Positions 28,464 to 37,392 of a stretch of DNA of 64,000 nucleotides are shown here, piece by piece (the first letter of the stretch is position 1; each line of letters starts with the position of its first letter). The translations under genes and the position numbers were made by a program. The stretch covers positions 1 to 64,000 of the forward strand of contig NZ_SSWH01000001.1 in assembly GCF_004803505.1 (NCBI RefSeq), read 5' to 3'. Origin of the DNA: Arthrobacter echini. Lineage in GTDB: Bacteria; Actinomycetota; Actinomycetes; Actinomycetales; Micrococcaceae. The notes under the pieces are model-generated. The model made no database searches. It was not told the origin of the DNA and worked only from the letters and a program-made list of their open reading frames with translations.

Positions 28464-28568
28464 GCTACGAAGGAGCCCGGCGCGAAGAACCCGTCACGAA
28501 GAACCTCGTCACGGGCGGGATCGAGGCTACGAGGGAGCCGGACCCAAAAGCCGGGCCCGGAAACAGAG

Positions 28569-30656
28569 CTACTTCTCCACGAGGGTCAGGACGTCGTAGG
28601 TGGCCACGATCTCGTCGTCCTGGTTGTGCAGCACCGCGTCCCAGGCCACCTCGCCGTACTCGTCCGTCTCCCGCGGCGTGATGCGCTTGGCGGTCAGGGT
28701 CACGCGGATGGAGTCCCCGGCGGCGACGGGCGTGATGAAGCGCAGATTCTCCAGGCCGTAGTTCGCCAGCACGGGCCCGGGCTCCGGATCCACGAACAGA
28801 CCGGCACCCCAGGACAGCAGCAGGTAACCGTGCGCCACGATCCCCGGGAAGAAGGGATTCGCCGCTGCGGCCTCCTCGTTGGTGTGGGCGTAGAACGTGT
28901 CGCCGGTGGTCTCGGCGAAGGCGCTGATGTCCTCGAGGGTCACCTGGCGCAGCTCCGAGCGGACGGCGTCGCCGATGCGCAGGGTCGCGAGGTCCTTGCG
29001 GAACGGGTGGCCGTCGTCGAACCGGCGATCGGCCCCGGCGTGCCACTCCCCCGTGATGCTGGTGAGCATGTTCGGCGAGCCCTGGACCGCCGTGCGCTGC
29101 ATGTGGTGCAGCACCGAGCGCATGCCGCCGAGTTCCTCGCCGCCGCCGGCCCGTCCGGGTCCGCCGTGCACGAGATGCGGCACGGGCGAGCCGTGACCGG
29201 TGGAGCTGCGGGCGTCCTCGCGATTGAGGATCAGCACGCGCCCGTGGTGCGCGGCGATGCCCAGCACGAGTTCCTGCGCGACGGCGGGGTCGTCGGTGCA
29301 GACGGTCGCCACGAGGGATCCCGAGCCGAGCGCCGCGAGCCGGATGGCGTGCGGCAGATCCTCGTACCCGATCACCGAGGCCACCGGCCCGAAGGCCTCG
29401 ACTGAGTGCAGCGCTCCGGCCTCGACGTCGTCCCAGGTGAGCAGCACCGGCTCCATGAACGCACCGTCCGGCGCCTTGCCGGAGGTGTTGTCGGCGAGCA
29501 CGACGTCGGGCGCGTCGAGCGAGCCGAAGGCCACCGACGCTCCGCCGGCGAGGAGTTCCCGAACGGAGTCCTGCACACCTTCGAGCTGCGCCAGTGACGC
29601 GAGCGCTCCCATGGTGACGCCCTCGGCGCGCGGATCGCCCAACGTCACCCGCGACCGGATGCGCTCCCCGGCGGCGCGGACGACGTCGTCGACCAGCGCC
29701 TCGGGCACGATGGACCGGCGGATGCTGGTGCACTTCTGGCCCGCCTTGACCGTGACCTCCGTGACGAGGGACTTCACGAAGGCGTCGAACTCGGGCGTGC
29801 CGGGAACGGCGTCGGGGCCGAGGATCGCCGCATTCAGGGAGTCCGTCTCGCTCGTGAAGCGCACCCCGCCCTGCTCGACGGACGGATGCGACTTGAGCAT
29901 GGTGGCGGTCGACGCGGAGCCCGTGAACGCCACGAGATCGCGGTAGTCGAGATGATCGAGGATGTCGCGTGCCGGGCCGGAGATGAGCTGGAGCGCTCCG
30001 GCGGGCAGGATCGCCGAACCGATCATGAGCTTCACCACGGCCGCGGTGAGGAAGCCGGTGGGGGTCGCGGGTTTGACGATCGTCGGCACACCGGCGAGGA
30101 ATGCGGGCGCGAACTTCTCGAGCATGCCCCACACCGGGAAGTTGAACGCGTTGATCTGCACGGCGACACCGGGGATCCGCGTATAGATGTGCGTGCCGAG
30201 GAACGAGCCGTCCTTCGAGAGCACCTCCGCGGGACCGTCGACGATCACGTGCGAGTTCGGCAGTTCGCGGCGCCCCTTCGAGCCGAAGGTGAACAGCACG
30301 CCGATGCCACCATCGATGTCGACCATCGAATCGATCCTCGTTGCGCCTGTCCTGGCGGACAGTTCGTACAGCGGGTCGCGCTGCGCGTTGAGGTACTGCG
30401 CCAGCTCCTTGAGCTTGAGCGCGCGCTCGTGGAAGGTCATGCGGCCGAGCTCGGTCTGCCCCGTGGTCCGTGCGAAGCGGATGGCGGCGGCGGTGTCGAT
30501 CCCCGCGGTGCTTACGACGGCGAGCTCCTCGCCGGTGCTGGCGTCGCGGACCACGGTGCCGTCCTCATCCGCTGCTGCGCGGTCGGGTGTCCACCAGGCG
30601 TCCTCGAGGAAGCTGGGGACGACGTCGATCTGTACTCGCTCCGGGGCGGTGGTCAT
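28569..30656 (-). CDS. paaZ: Bifunctional PaaZ: oxepin-CoA hydrolase / 3-oxo-5,6-dehydrosuberyl-CoA semialdehyde dehydrogenase
   Basis: 695 residues from the ATG at 30656, with AAAGGTGAG upstream; the ATG 18 bases earlier contains that SD and is rejected. Residues 1-530 are an aldehyde dehydrogenase (VQINAFNFPVWGMLEKFAPA, TGSASTATMLKSHP, VTVKAGQKCTSIRR with the catalytic Cys). Residues 560-695 are a MaoC-like hydratase (FAETTGDTFYAHTNEEAA, NPFFPGIVAHGYLL). It opens the oxepin ring and oxidises the aldehyde. It is the last gene of the paaJ-F-H-Z operon. Confidence 0.95.
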   Translation of the reverse strand: MTTAPERVQIDVVPSFLEDAWWTPDRAAADEDGTVVRDASTGEELAVVSTAGIDTAAAIRFARTTGQTELGRMTFHERALKLKELAQYLNAQRDPLYELSARTGATRIDSMVDIDGGIGVLFTFGSKGRRELPNSHVIVDGPAEVLSKDGSFLGTHIYTRIPGVAVQINAFNFPVWGMLEKFAPAFLAGVPTIVKPATPTGFLTAAVVKLMIGSAILPAGALQLISGPARDILDHLDYRDLVAFTGSASTATMLKSHPSVEQGGVRFTSETDSLNAAILGPDAVPGTPEFDAFVKSLVTEVTVKAGQKCTSIRRSIVPEALVDDVVRAAGERIRSRVTLGDPRAEGVTMGALASLAQLEGVQDSVRELLAGGASVAFGSLDAPDVVLADNTSGKAPDGAFMEPVLLTWDDVEAGALHSVEAFGPVASVIGYEDLPHAIRLAALGSGSLVATVCTDDPAVAQELVLGIAAHHGRVLILNREDARSSTGHGSPVPHLVHGGPGRAGGGEELGGMRSVLHHMQRTAVQGSPNMLTSITGEWHAGADRRFDDGHPFRKDLATLRIGDAVRSELRQVTLEDISAFAETTGDTFYAHTNEEAAAANPFFPGIVAHGYLLLSWGAGLFVDPEPGPVLANYGLENLRFITPVAAGDSIRVTLTAKRITPRETDEYGEVAWDAVLHNQDDEIVATYDVLTLVEK

Positions 30657-30729
30657 GATCCGCTCACCTTTCACTGGTTCTGTCGGGGTCTGTCGGGGGA
30701 GGTTCGGGACCGGTCAGGGCTGACAACTG

Positions 30730-31602
30730 TCAGGGAGCGGGCGACGCCGGGGTGCCCCAGTCGAAGAAGCCGCCGCCGCTCTTGCGCCCGAGCCGGCCCT
30801 GCGCCACCAGCTCGCGCAGGATGACAGGCGGCGCGAAGCGCGGACCGAGGGTCGATTCGAGATACTCCGCGATGCCGAGCCGGACGTCGAGACCCACGAT
30901 GTCGGTGGTGCGCAGCGGCCCCACCGGGTGCTTGTACCCGAGGACCATCGCCGCGTCGATGTCCTCCGCCGTCGCCACGCCCTCCTCGAGCATGCGCATG
31001 GCCTCCAGGGCGATCGCGACGCCCAGCCGGGAACTGGCGAAGCCGGGGGTGTCCTGCACGACGACGGCGGTCTTGCCGAGCGCCGCGACCCAGGACCGCG
31101 TGGCCGCCTCGAGCTCGGCGGATGTCTGCGCTCCGAGGACCACCTCGATGAGCGTGGAGGCGGGGACCGGATTGAAGAAGTGGAGACCGCAGAAGCGCTC
31201 GGGCCGCTCCAGCGCGCCGGCGAGCGCATCGACCGAGAGTGAGGACGTGTTCGTGGCGAGCCAGGCGTCGTCGTCGAGCACGGCCTCCACGGCCTGCAGG
31301 GCCTCCCGCTTCAGGGCCGGGTCCTCGGGCACGGCCTCGACCACGAGCCCGCACGGGGCGAAGGAGCCGTACTCCGTGGACACGGACACCCGGTGCTTCA
31401 GCGCCTCGTGGTCCTCCGTCGTCGTGCCGCGCTCCACACTGCGGTCGATCGCTGCGGCGACACGGTCGAGCGCGGCGGCCGCAGCGGCGTCGTCCCGCTC
31501 GACGACGACGACGTCGGCGCCCGCGAGGCAGAAGGCGTGGGCGATGCCGGCTCCCATGCGCCCTCCGCCGAGCACACCGACGCGCGCGGGGATCCCGCTC
31601 AT
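30730..31602 (-). CDS. paaH: 3-hydroxyacyl-CoA dehydrogenase (PaaH-like)
   Basis: 290 residues. The Rossmann NAD site is VGVLGGGRMGAGIAHAFCLAG; NTSSLSVDALA and FCGLHFFNPVP carry the catalytic His/Glu region; the C-terminal helical domain has GRLGRKSGGGFFDW. It should oxidise 3-hydroxyadipyl-CoA in the beta-oxidation-like lower phenylacetate route. Its start overlaps the paaF stop by four bases and paaZ follows after 73 bases. Confidence 0.9.
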   Translation of the reverse strand: MSGIPARVGVLGGGRMGAGIAHAFCLAGADVVVVERDDAAAAAALDRVAAAIDRSVERGTTTEDHEALKHRVSVSTEYGSFAPCGLVVEAVPEDPALKREALQAVEAVLDDDAWLATNTSSLSVDALAGALERPERFCGLHFFNPVPASTLIEVVLGAQTSAELEAATRSWVAALGKTAVVVQDTPGFASSRLGVAIALEAMRMLEEGVATAEDIDAAMVLGYKHPVGPLRTTDIVGLDVRLGIAEYLESTLGPRFAPPVILRELVAQGRLGRKSGGGFFDWGTPASPAP

Positions 31603-32339
31603 GAGCTCTTCTTCCGGTCCAGGAACCCCTGCATGCGGTCGAATTTCGCCTCGGACTCGAACAGGACGGCCTGCGCGAGCTGGTCGATCACCGGATGTGC
31701 CTCCCGCGGCGCATGGAACACGCTCTTGGTGATGCGGGTCGCCAGCGGATCCTGCCGGCCGATCCGGTCAGCGAGCTCGTGGGCCGCCGTCAGGAGATCC
31801 TCGGGCTCGTGGAGGGTGCTGACGAGCCGGACGTCGAGGGCCTCCTCGGCCGAGAGGATGCGTCCGGCGAGCAGGATTTCCTTTGCCAGCGGCTCCCCTA
31901 CGAGCTCCTTCAGCCGCCACGTCGCACCGGCCGCCGGGAGGATGCCCAACCCGGTCTCGGGGTTGCCGAGCCGGAGGCGCGGTGTCCCCAGGCGGAAGTC
32001 GGCGGCGAAGGCGAGCTCGGCCCCGCCGCCGAGCGCATGCCCGTCGAGGGCCGCGATGACGGGCAGGGGCAGGGCGGCGATGCGCGCGAACAGGGTCGAG
32101 TTGATGCCCGCGAGCGCGTCGTCGCGCCGACGCTCCCGCAGTTCGGCGATGTCCGCCCCGGAGGCGAAGACGCCGTCGGATCCGGTGAGGATGAGGATGC
32201 GCGGCGTCTGCTCGAGCGAGGCGCAGACCGCGTGCAGCTCGTCGACCATCTGCCGGTCGATGGCGTTGCGGACCTCGGGCCGGTGCAGTTCGACGACGAC
32301 GCGATCGTCGCCCTCCGTGATCCTGAGCGCACCGGCCAT
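31599..32339 (-). CDS. paaF: Enoyl-CoA hydratase (PaaF-like)
   Basis: 246 residues from the ATG at 32339, which overlaps the thiolase stop (TGATG). FASGADIAELR and ALDGHALGGGAELAFAADFR are the crotonase oxyanion-hole segments; GNPETGLGILPAAGATWRL carries the catalytic Glu region of hydratases, unlike the Asp of the PaaG-like paralogue at 20988. The expected reaction is hydration of 2,3-dehydroadipyl-CoA. Confidence 0.87.
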   Translation of the reverse strand: MAGALRITEGDDRVVVELHRPEVRNAIDRQMVDELHAVCASLEQTPRILILTGSDGVFASGADIAELRERRRDDALAGINSTLFARIAALPLPVIAALDGHALGGGAELAFAADFRLGTPRLRLGNPETGLGILPAAGATWRLKELVGEPLAKEILLAGRILSAEEALDVRLVSTLHEPEDLLTAAHELADRIGRQDPLATRITKSVFHAPREAHPVIDQLAQAVLFESEAKFDRMQGFLDRKKSS

Positions 32340-33547
32340 CAGACGCCCTCGACGAGCATCGCCGTGCCCTGCCCCACGCCCACGCACATGGTCGCGAGGC
32401 CGAGCCGCCGCGACGAACCTGCGAGTTCGCGCTCGAGCCGGCCGAGCAGGGTGATGGCGATGCGGGAGCCCGAGGAGCCGAGCGGATGCCCGAGGGCGAT
32501 CGCGCCGCCGTCGCGGTTGACGATCTCCTCGTCGAGGCCGAGCCGGCGGATGCAGGCGAGCGACTGCGTGGCGAAGGCCTCGTTGAGCTCCACGGCACCG
32601 AGTTCGCCGACGGAGAACCCGGTGCGGTCGAGCACCTTCTGTGTGGCCGGCACGGGGCCGATCCCCATGATCTCGGGCGGCACACCGGCGGAGGCGCCGT
32701 CGAGGATACGTGCGCGGGGCGTCAGGCCGTGGCGCTGAAGGGCGGCCTCGGAGGCGACGATCACGGCGGAGGCGCCGTCGTTGAGCGAACTCGAATTACC
32801 TGCCGTGACGATGCCGTCGGGCTTCACGATGGGGCGGAGTCCGGCGAGCGCCTCGAGCGTGGTGTCGGCGCGGGGCCCCTCGTCGGTGTCCACGGAGAAG
32901 GAGGTCTTGCCGCGATTGACCTGCACGGGGAGGATCTCGTCGGCGAAGTGCCCTGCCTCCGTCGCCGCGAGCGCCCGCTGGTGCGAGCGGAGCGCGAAGG
33001 CGTCGGCGTCGTCGCGGGAGATCCGATCGACCTCCGCGACCTCCTCGGCCGTCTCCGGCATGGAGTAGGTGGCCTTGTCGCGGGCGGCGAGCACCGGGTT
33101 GGTGAAGCGCCAGCCGATGGAGGTGTCGGCGACGGCGCCGGGCCGGGCGAAGGCTTTCTCCGGCTTCTCCATGACCCAGGGCGCACGGCTCATGGACTCG
33201 ACCCCGCCGGCGATCACGATGTCCGCCGCTCCGGCCTTGATCATGTGGGACGCCATGATGATGGCGGACAGGCCCGAGGCGCAGAGGCGGTTGACCGTGA
33301 TGCCGGGAACGGTGTCGGGGAACCCGGCGAGGAGGGAAGCGAGGCGTGCCACGTTGCGGTTCTCCTCGCCGGCTCCGTTGGCGTTGCCGAGGATCACCTC
33401 GTCGACGGCGGCGGGGTCCAGGCCGGTGCGCTCGACGACGGCGGAGAGTGTGAGCGCCGCGAGATCGTCCGGTCGGATACTGGAGAGCGCTCCGCCGTAG
33501 CGCCCGACAGGGGTGCGGACACCCCCCACCAGGAAAGCCTCGGCCAT
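32339..33547 (-). CDS. paaJ: 3-oxoadipyl-CoA/3-oxo-5,6-dehydrosuberyl-CoA thiolase
   Basis: 402 residues, thiolase II fold. The nucleophile Cys lies in TVNRLCASGLSAIIMAS; the distal motifs are NEAFATQSLACIRRLG, GGAIALGHPLGSSGSRI and the second catalytic Cys in MCVGVGQGTAML. It cleaves the 3-oxoacyl-CoA intermediates to acetyl-CoA and succinyl-CoA. It is the first gene of the paaJ-F-H-Z operon; the PaaR-type operator lies 50 bases upstream at 33597-33616. PcaF of the beta-ketoadipate pathway is an equivalent name. Confidence 0.92.
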   Translation of the reverse strand: MAEAFLVGGVRTPVGRYGGALSSIRPDDLAALTLSAVVERTGLDPAAVDEVILGNANGAGEENRNVARLASLLAGFPDTVPGITVNRLCASGLSAIIMASHMIKAGAADIVIAGGVESMSRAPWVMEKPEKAFARPGAVADTSIGWRFTNPVLAARDKATYSMPETAEEVAEVDRISRDDADAFALRSHQRALAATEAGHFADEILPVQVNRGKTSFSVDTDEGPRADTTLEALAGLRPIVKPDGIVTAGNSSSLNDGASAVIVASEAALQRHGLTPRARILDGASAGVPPEIMGIGPVPATQKVLDRTGFSVGELGAVELNEAFATQSLACIRRLGLDEEIVNRDGGAIALGHPLGSSGSRIAITLLGRLERELAGSSRRLGLATMCVGVGQGTAMLVEGV

Positions 33548-33596
33548 TCTCGTCTCCCTCGTCGTCGTGGTGCGTCAGGCTCACATCCGGAGGAAT

Positions 33597-33616
33597 TACC
33601 GAACGCTCGTTCTGTA
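33597..33616. promoter_or_regulatory. PaaR-type operator upstream of paaJ
   Basis: TACCGAACGCTCGTTCTGTA is a near-perfect palindrome (left arm TACCGAACG, right arm equivalent TACAGAACG). It matches the paaA operator in 17 of 20 positions and is followed by AAAAG. It links the two operons to one TetR regulator. Confidence 0.78.
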
Positions 33617-33702
33617 AAAGCCTGCTCAACGATTGCATGCCCTCCCAGCACGGTCAACCGCCTGTTGCCAGGGCGCGGAGCGAGGGTGGCAGGATGGAAT
33701 GC

Positions 33703-35949
33703 ATGACCGCTGAAGCCGCCACACCCGAGCCCCGTGTACCCGAACCCGCGAGGAGGGTGCCCTCGGAGCGCACCCACCACGGCGACACCTTCGTGGATCA
33801 CTACGACTGGATGCGCGACAAGGAGAACCCCGACGTCGTCGAGTACCTCACGCGCGAGAACAGCTACACCGACGCCGTCACCGGCCACCAGCAGCCGCTC
33901 CGGGACGCCATCTTCGCCGAGATCAAGGAGCGGACGCAGGAGACGGATCTCTCCGTGCCGTCCCGCAAGAAGGGCTGGTGGTACTACGCACGGACCGAGG
34001 AGGGCCGGCAGTACGCGATCCAGTGCCGCGTCGCCGCCGAGGAGACCGGCGATCCCACCCGCGACTGGACGCCGCCCGAGGTGGTCCCCGGGCAGCCCGT
34101 ACCCGGTGAGCAGATCATGCTCGACGGCAATCTCCTCGCCGAGGGCAAACCGTTCTTCTCGCTCGGCGGTCTGGCCGTGACCGAGGACGGCACTCTGCTG
34201 GCCTACAGCGAGGACAATGCCGGTGACGAACGCTTCACGCTGCGCATCAAGGACCTCGCTTCCGGCGAGCTCCTGCCCGACGAGGTCCCCCACGTCTTCT
34301 ACGGGCTGGCGTTCTCGCCCGACGGCTCGCGCGTCTACTACACCGTGGTCGACGATTCCTGGCGCCCCTACCAGGTGAAGGCGCACGTGCTGGGCACTCC
34401 GGTGGCCGACGACGTCGTCGTGTACCAGGAGGACGACGTCGCCATGTGGACCGGCTTCGAGATCTCGGCCGATCGCAGCCGGCTCATGATCAGCATCGGC
34501 CACTCCGAGTACAGCGAGTACCGCGTGCTGGACCTCGCCCGGCCCGACGCCGGGCTGAGAACCCTGATCTCCCGCGACGAGCGCATCCTGTACGATGCCG
34601 AACCCGTCACCGTCGCCGGCGTACCGCACTACCTGCTGACCCACAACCGCGACGCGAAGAACTCGATGGTGAGCCTCGTGGCCGCCGATCAGTTCTCCCT
34701 CCCCCTGGCGGAGCAGGCGTGGACCACGATCATCCCGCACGACGACGCCGTGCGCGTGGACGGGCTGTCCCTCACGCGCACCCACGTGGTGCTGTCGGTG
34801 CGCCGGAACACGATCGACCGCGTGCAGGTCCTCCCACTCGACGGTCTCGGGACGCCCGAGCAGTTCCTGCCGGCCGAACCGGACTTCGACGAGGAGCTGT
34901 TCACGAGCAACCTCGCGAACGCCGAGTTCGACTCCCCGGTCATCCGCCTCTCCTACACCTCCTATCTGACGCCTCCGCGGGTGTACGACTACGTGCTTCA
35001 GGACGGTTCGCTGCTGCTGCGCAAGGAGACCGAGGTGCTCGGCGGCTACGACAGCACCCAGTACGTGGCCGAGCGCCAGTGGGCGCCGGCGGCCGACGGG
35101 ACGCTGATCCCGCTCTCGGTGGTCCGGCCCGCGGAGCTCGTCCGGGACGGGACGAACCCGGCCGTGGTCTACGCCTACGGCAGCTACGAAGTGAGCATGG
35201 ACCCGGGGTTCTCGATCGCCCGGCTGTCCCTGCTGGACCGTGGGATCATCTTCGTCACCGCCCACGTCCGCGGCGGCGGCGAGATGGGGCGCAGCTGGTA
35301 CGAGCAGGGCAAGAAGCTCGCGAAGAAGAACACCTTCACGGACTTCGTCGACGCCACCTCGTACCTGGTCGGCTCCGGGTGGGCCGACGAGCACCGGATC
35401 GCCGCCATCGGCGGTTCCGCAGGCGGTCTCCTCATGGGCGCCGTCGCCAATCTGGCCCCGGAGAAGTACCGGGCCATCGTGGCGCAGGTCCCGTTCGTGG
35501 ACGCCCTGACCACCATCCTCGACCCGGAGCTGCCGCTGTCGGCCCTCGAGTGGGAGGAATGGGGCAACCCGATCACCGACCCGGAGGTATACCGGTACAT
35601 GAAGGAGTACACGCCCTACGAGAACGTGCGTCCCGTGGCCTACCCGCGCATCGCCGCCGTCACGAGCTTCAACGACACGCGCGTGCTCTACGTGGAGCCG
35701 GCGAAGTGGGTGGCCGAGCTGCGGCGGACGACGACGGGCACGGAGCCGATCGTCCTCAAGACCGAGATGGACGGCGGTCACGGCGGGGCCAGCGGACGCT
35801 ACTCCCGATGGCGCGACGTCGCCTGGGACTATGCCTTCGCCGCGGACGCCATCGGTGCCACCGACAGGGTGGACAGCGACAGAGTGGACAGCGCCCGAGT
35901 GGACAGCGCCCGAGAAGCCTCCGACGATGTACAGGACAGCCCGTCATGA
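33703..35949 (+). CDS. ptrB: Oligopeptidase B-like S9 family peptidase
   Basis: 748 residues from the ATG at 33703; the ATG at 33694 is an equal alternative. The N-terminal beta-propeller domain spans about 30-440 (ERTHHGDTFVDHYDWMRDK is typical). The C-terminal alpha/beta hydrolase has AHVRGGGEMGRSWYEQGK, the nucleophile motif GGSAGGLLMG, the Asp in SFNDTRVLYVEPAKW and the His in DGGHGGASGRY. It should cut short cytosolic peptides after basic residues. The tail carries three copies of a 15-bp repeat encoding R-V-D-S-(D/A). The antisense strand is open for 795 codons, a shadow of codon bias. Confidence 0.9.
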   Translation: MTAEAATPEPRVPEPARRVPSERTHHGDTFVDHYDWMRDKENPDVVEYLTRENSYTDAVTGHQQPLRDAIFAEIKERTQETDLSVPSRKKGWWYYARTEEGRQYAIQCRVAAEETGDPTRDWTPPEVVPGQPVPGEQIMLDGNLLAEGKPFFSLGGLAVTEDGTLLAYSEDNAGDERFTLRIKDLASGELLPDEVPHVFYGLAFSPDGSRVYYTVVDDSWRPYQVKAHVLGTPVADDVVVYQEDDVAMWTGFEISADRSRLMISIGHSEYSEYRVLDLARPDAGLRTLISRDERILYDAEPVTVAGVPHYLLTHNRDAKNSMVSLVAADQFSLPLAEQAWTTIIPHDDAVRVDGLSLTRTHVVLSVRRNTIDRVQVLPLDGLGTPEQFLPAEPDFDEELFTSNLANAEFDSPVIRLSYTSYLTPPRVYDYVLQDGSLLLRKETEVLGGYDSTQYVAERQWAPAADGTLIPLSVVRPAELVRDGTNPAVVYAYGSYEVSMDPGFSIARLSLLDRGIIFVTAHVRGGGEMGRSWYEQGKKLAKKNTFTDFVDATSYLVGSGWADEHRIAAIGGSAGGLLMGAVANLAPEKYRAIVAQVPFVDALTTILDPELPLSALEWEEWGNPITDPEVYRYMKEYTPYENVRPVAYPRIAAVTSFNDTRVLYVEPAKWVAELRRTTTGTEPIVLKTEMDGGHGGASGRYSRWRDVAWDYAFAADAIGATDRVDSDRVDSARVDSAREASDDVQDSPS
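35866..35910. repeat. Three tandem 15-bp repeats inside the ptrB 3' end
   Basis: AGGGTGGACAGCGAC, AGAGTGGACAGCGCC and CGAGTGGACAGCGCC follow each other and add a pentapeptide repeat to the disordered C-terminus. Copy number could vary between strains. Confidence 0.8.
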
Positions 35950-35968
35950 CGGACCCCAGGAGCATCCG

Positions 35969-36409
35969 GTGACACCTGCGACGTCGGACGACGCCACCCC
36001 GTGGACCATCACGCTCGGCGAACTGGACGAGAAGATGGGCGTGCGCATCCTCGAACAATCCGCGGACCGCGTGGTGGCGACGATGCCGGTCGAGGGGAAC
36101 CGGCAGTCCTTCGGGCTCCTGCACGGGGGTGCCTCCCTCGCCGTGGGGGAAGCCGTGGGCTCATGGGCGGCCGTGATCCACGCCTCGACCCTCGGCAAGA
36201 CGGCGGTGGGCGTCGACGTCTCGGCGACCCACCACAAGGGCGCCCGGGAGGGCCTGATCACGATCACCGCGACCCCCCTCCACCTGGGCCGCACCGTGAC
36301 CACCCACGAGGTCCTGCTCAGCAACGAGGCGGGCCAGCGCATCTGCACCCTGCGGATCACGAATCTCCTCCTCGACCGGCCGATCCCCACGGCTCCGCCC
36401 ACCGCCTGA
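35969..36409 (+). CDS. paaI: PaaI-type hotdog thioesterase
   Basis: 146 residues from the GTG at 35969, with CCAGGAG six bases upstream; the longer frame runs back into ptrB and is rejected. The hotdog helix region is SFGLLHGGASLAVGEAVGSWAA; VGVDVSATHHKGAREGLITITATPLH follows (cited as ATHHKGA). It matches PaaI/ComA-like thioesterases that release CoA from dead-end intermediates in phenylacetate degradation. It begins 20 bases after the ptrB stop and so is not in a paa operon, and no PaaR-type site precedes it. Confidence 0.82.
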   Translation: MTPATSDDATPWTITLGELDEKMGVRILEQSADRVVATMPVEGNRQSFGLLHGGASLAVGEAVGSWAAVIHASTLGKTAVGVDVSATHHKGAREGLITITATPLHLGRTVTTHEVLLSNEAGQRICTLRITNLLLDRPIPTAPPTA

Positions 36410-36564
36410 CACCGGGCGAAGCCCCGCGCCGGACGGGACCTGGCGCCAGAAGTGCGCCGAACCTGACGGTGGCTGCCGCGCGTTCAGGAAAGGCGCCTGG
36501 GTGCACAGGGCTTCGGCCCGGCCGTCGTGCAAACGCCGGACACGCGCTGCGTGCAGTCTCAGGA

Positions 36565-37332
36565 TCAGTCGGCCCAGCCCGGGTCGGTCAGGCGGGCCCT
36601 CAGCAGCTCCAGCTCCTCCTCGCTCAGGCCGCCGGTGCGCAGCAGCTCCGCCGCGTCCAGGGATGCGAGCAACTCGTGCAGGAACCCTTCGGCGTCCTCG
36701 AGCCAGGCGGCCAGCTCCTCGTCCGAGCGGGGGGTCTCGTGCGGAGTCTCCTGGCCCCGGTACCGATCGTTGACGGCGGTCACGGCCGCGGCGTAGTCGG
36801 CAACAATGGCGGAGTGCGGCACCTGCGCGGCGCTCAGGAGCAGCGCCACCACCATCCCGGTGCGATCCCGGCCCGCGGCGCAGTGCACCACGACACCGCC
36901 GACGGGAGCGGAGACGAACGCTCGGGCTATCGCAGCGAACTTGCGGGGCCAACGTAGGAGATTCTCGCCGTAGTGCTCCGGAGTGTTCAGATAGGGGCCG
37001 GTGAGTGCCATGAATTCGGCGTCCGACTGGTCCTCGGTGGGCAGATTGTGGAGCCTGAACCGGTCGAGGACCTCGGGCGGAACGGCCGGGTCGGTGGGGC
37101 GGCGGCCGAGTTCGAAGGGATTGCGCAGATCGATGACGGTGCGCACGCCGTCGTCCCAGGCCTGGTCCCACCCGCTCTGCGTGACCCACTCATGTCGGCC
37201 CATCCGGTAGAGCCGGCCGCGTTGCACGAGGCCGGTCCCGCCGAGATCCCGCGCGTTCACCGCGCCCTCCCACAGAGCATCCGGGGACGAGCCGACGGCG
37301 GCGGGCGGAGGGGCTGCTGGTACGGCGTCCAT
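36565..37332 (-). CDS. Tyrosine-protein phosphatase (PTP/DSP-like)
   Basis: 255 residues from the ATG at 37332; a longer in-frame extension crosses the menB promoter and is rejected. NARDLGG, TVIDLRNPFE and the P-loop VVHCAAGRDRTGMVVAL (Cys-x5-Arg) place it among bacterial tyrosine phosphatases of the Y_phosphatase3 type. TACGCT lies six bases before the ATG on the minus strand, so the mRNA should be leaderless. It diverges from menB. The substrate is unknown. Confidence 0.85.
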   Translation of the reverse strand: MDAVPAAPPPAAVGSSPDALWEGAVNARDLGGTGLVQRGRLYRMGRHEWVTQSGWDQAWDDGVRTVIDLRNPFELGRRPTDPAVPPEVLDRFRLHNLPTEDQSDAEFMALTGPYLNTPEHYGENLLRWPRKFAAIARAFVSAPVGGVVVHCAAGRDRTGMVVALLLSAAQVPHSAIVADYAAAVTAVNDRYRGQETPHETPRSDEELAAWLEDAEGFLHELLASLDAAELLRTGGLSEEELELLRARLTDPGWAD

Positions 37333-37338
37333 GCCCGA

Positions 37339-37386
37339 AGCGTAGCAACGCCTGCCGACGCCCGGGCAGGTTCGCGCAGCTAGACT
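37339..37386. promoter_or_regulatory. Divergent leaderless promoters, tyrosine phosphatase / menB
   Basis: Minus-strand TACGCT (37339-37344) ends six bases before the phosphatase ATG; plus-strand TAGACT (37381-37386) ends six bases before the menB GTG. That spacing sets the transcript start at or next to the start codon. No SD is seen for either gene. Confidence 0.6.
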
Positions 37387-37392
37387 CGACGG

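Noticed and set aside
28465-30132. 555-codon frame on the same strand as paaZ
   Set aside because: It is an out-of-frame shadow of paaZ with Arg-rich, low-information sequence.
33394-35781. 795-codon open frame on the minus strand
   Set aside because: It is antisense to oligopeptidase B, whose motifs are unmistakable; the opening comes from GC-rich codon bias.
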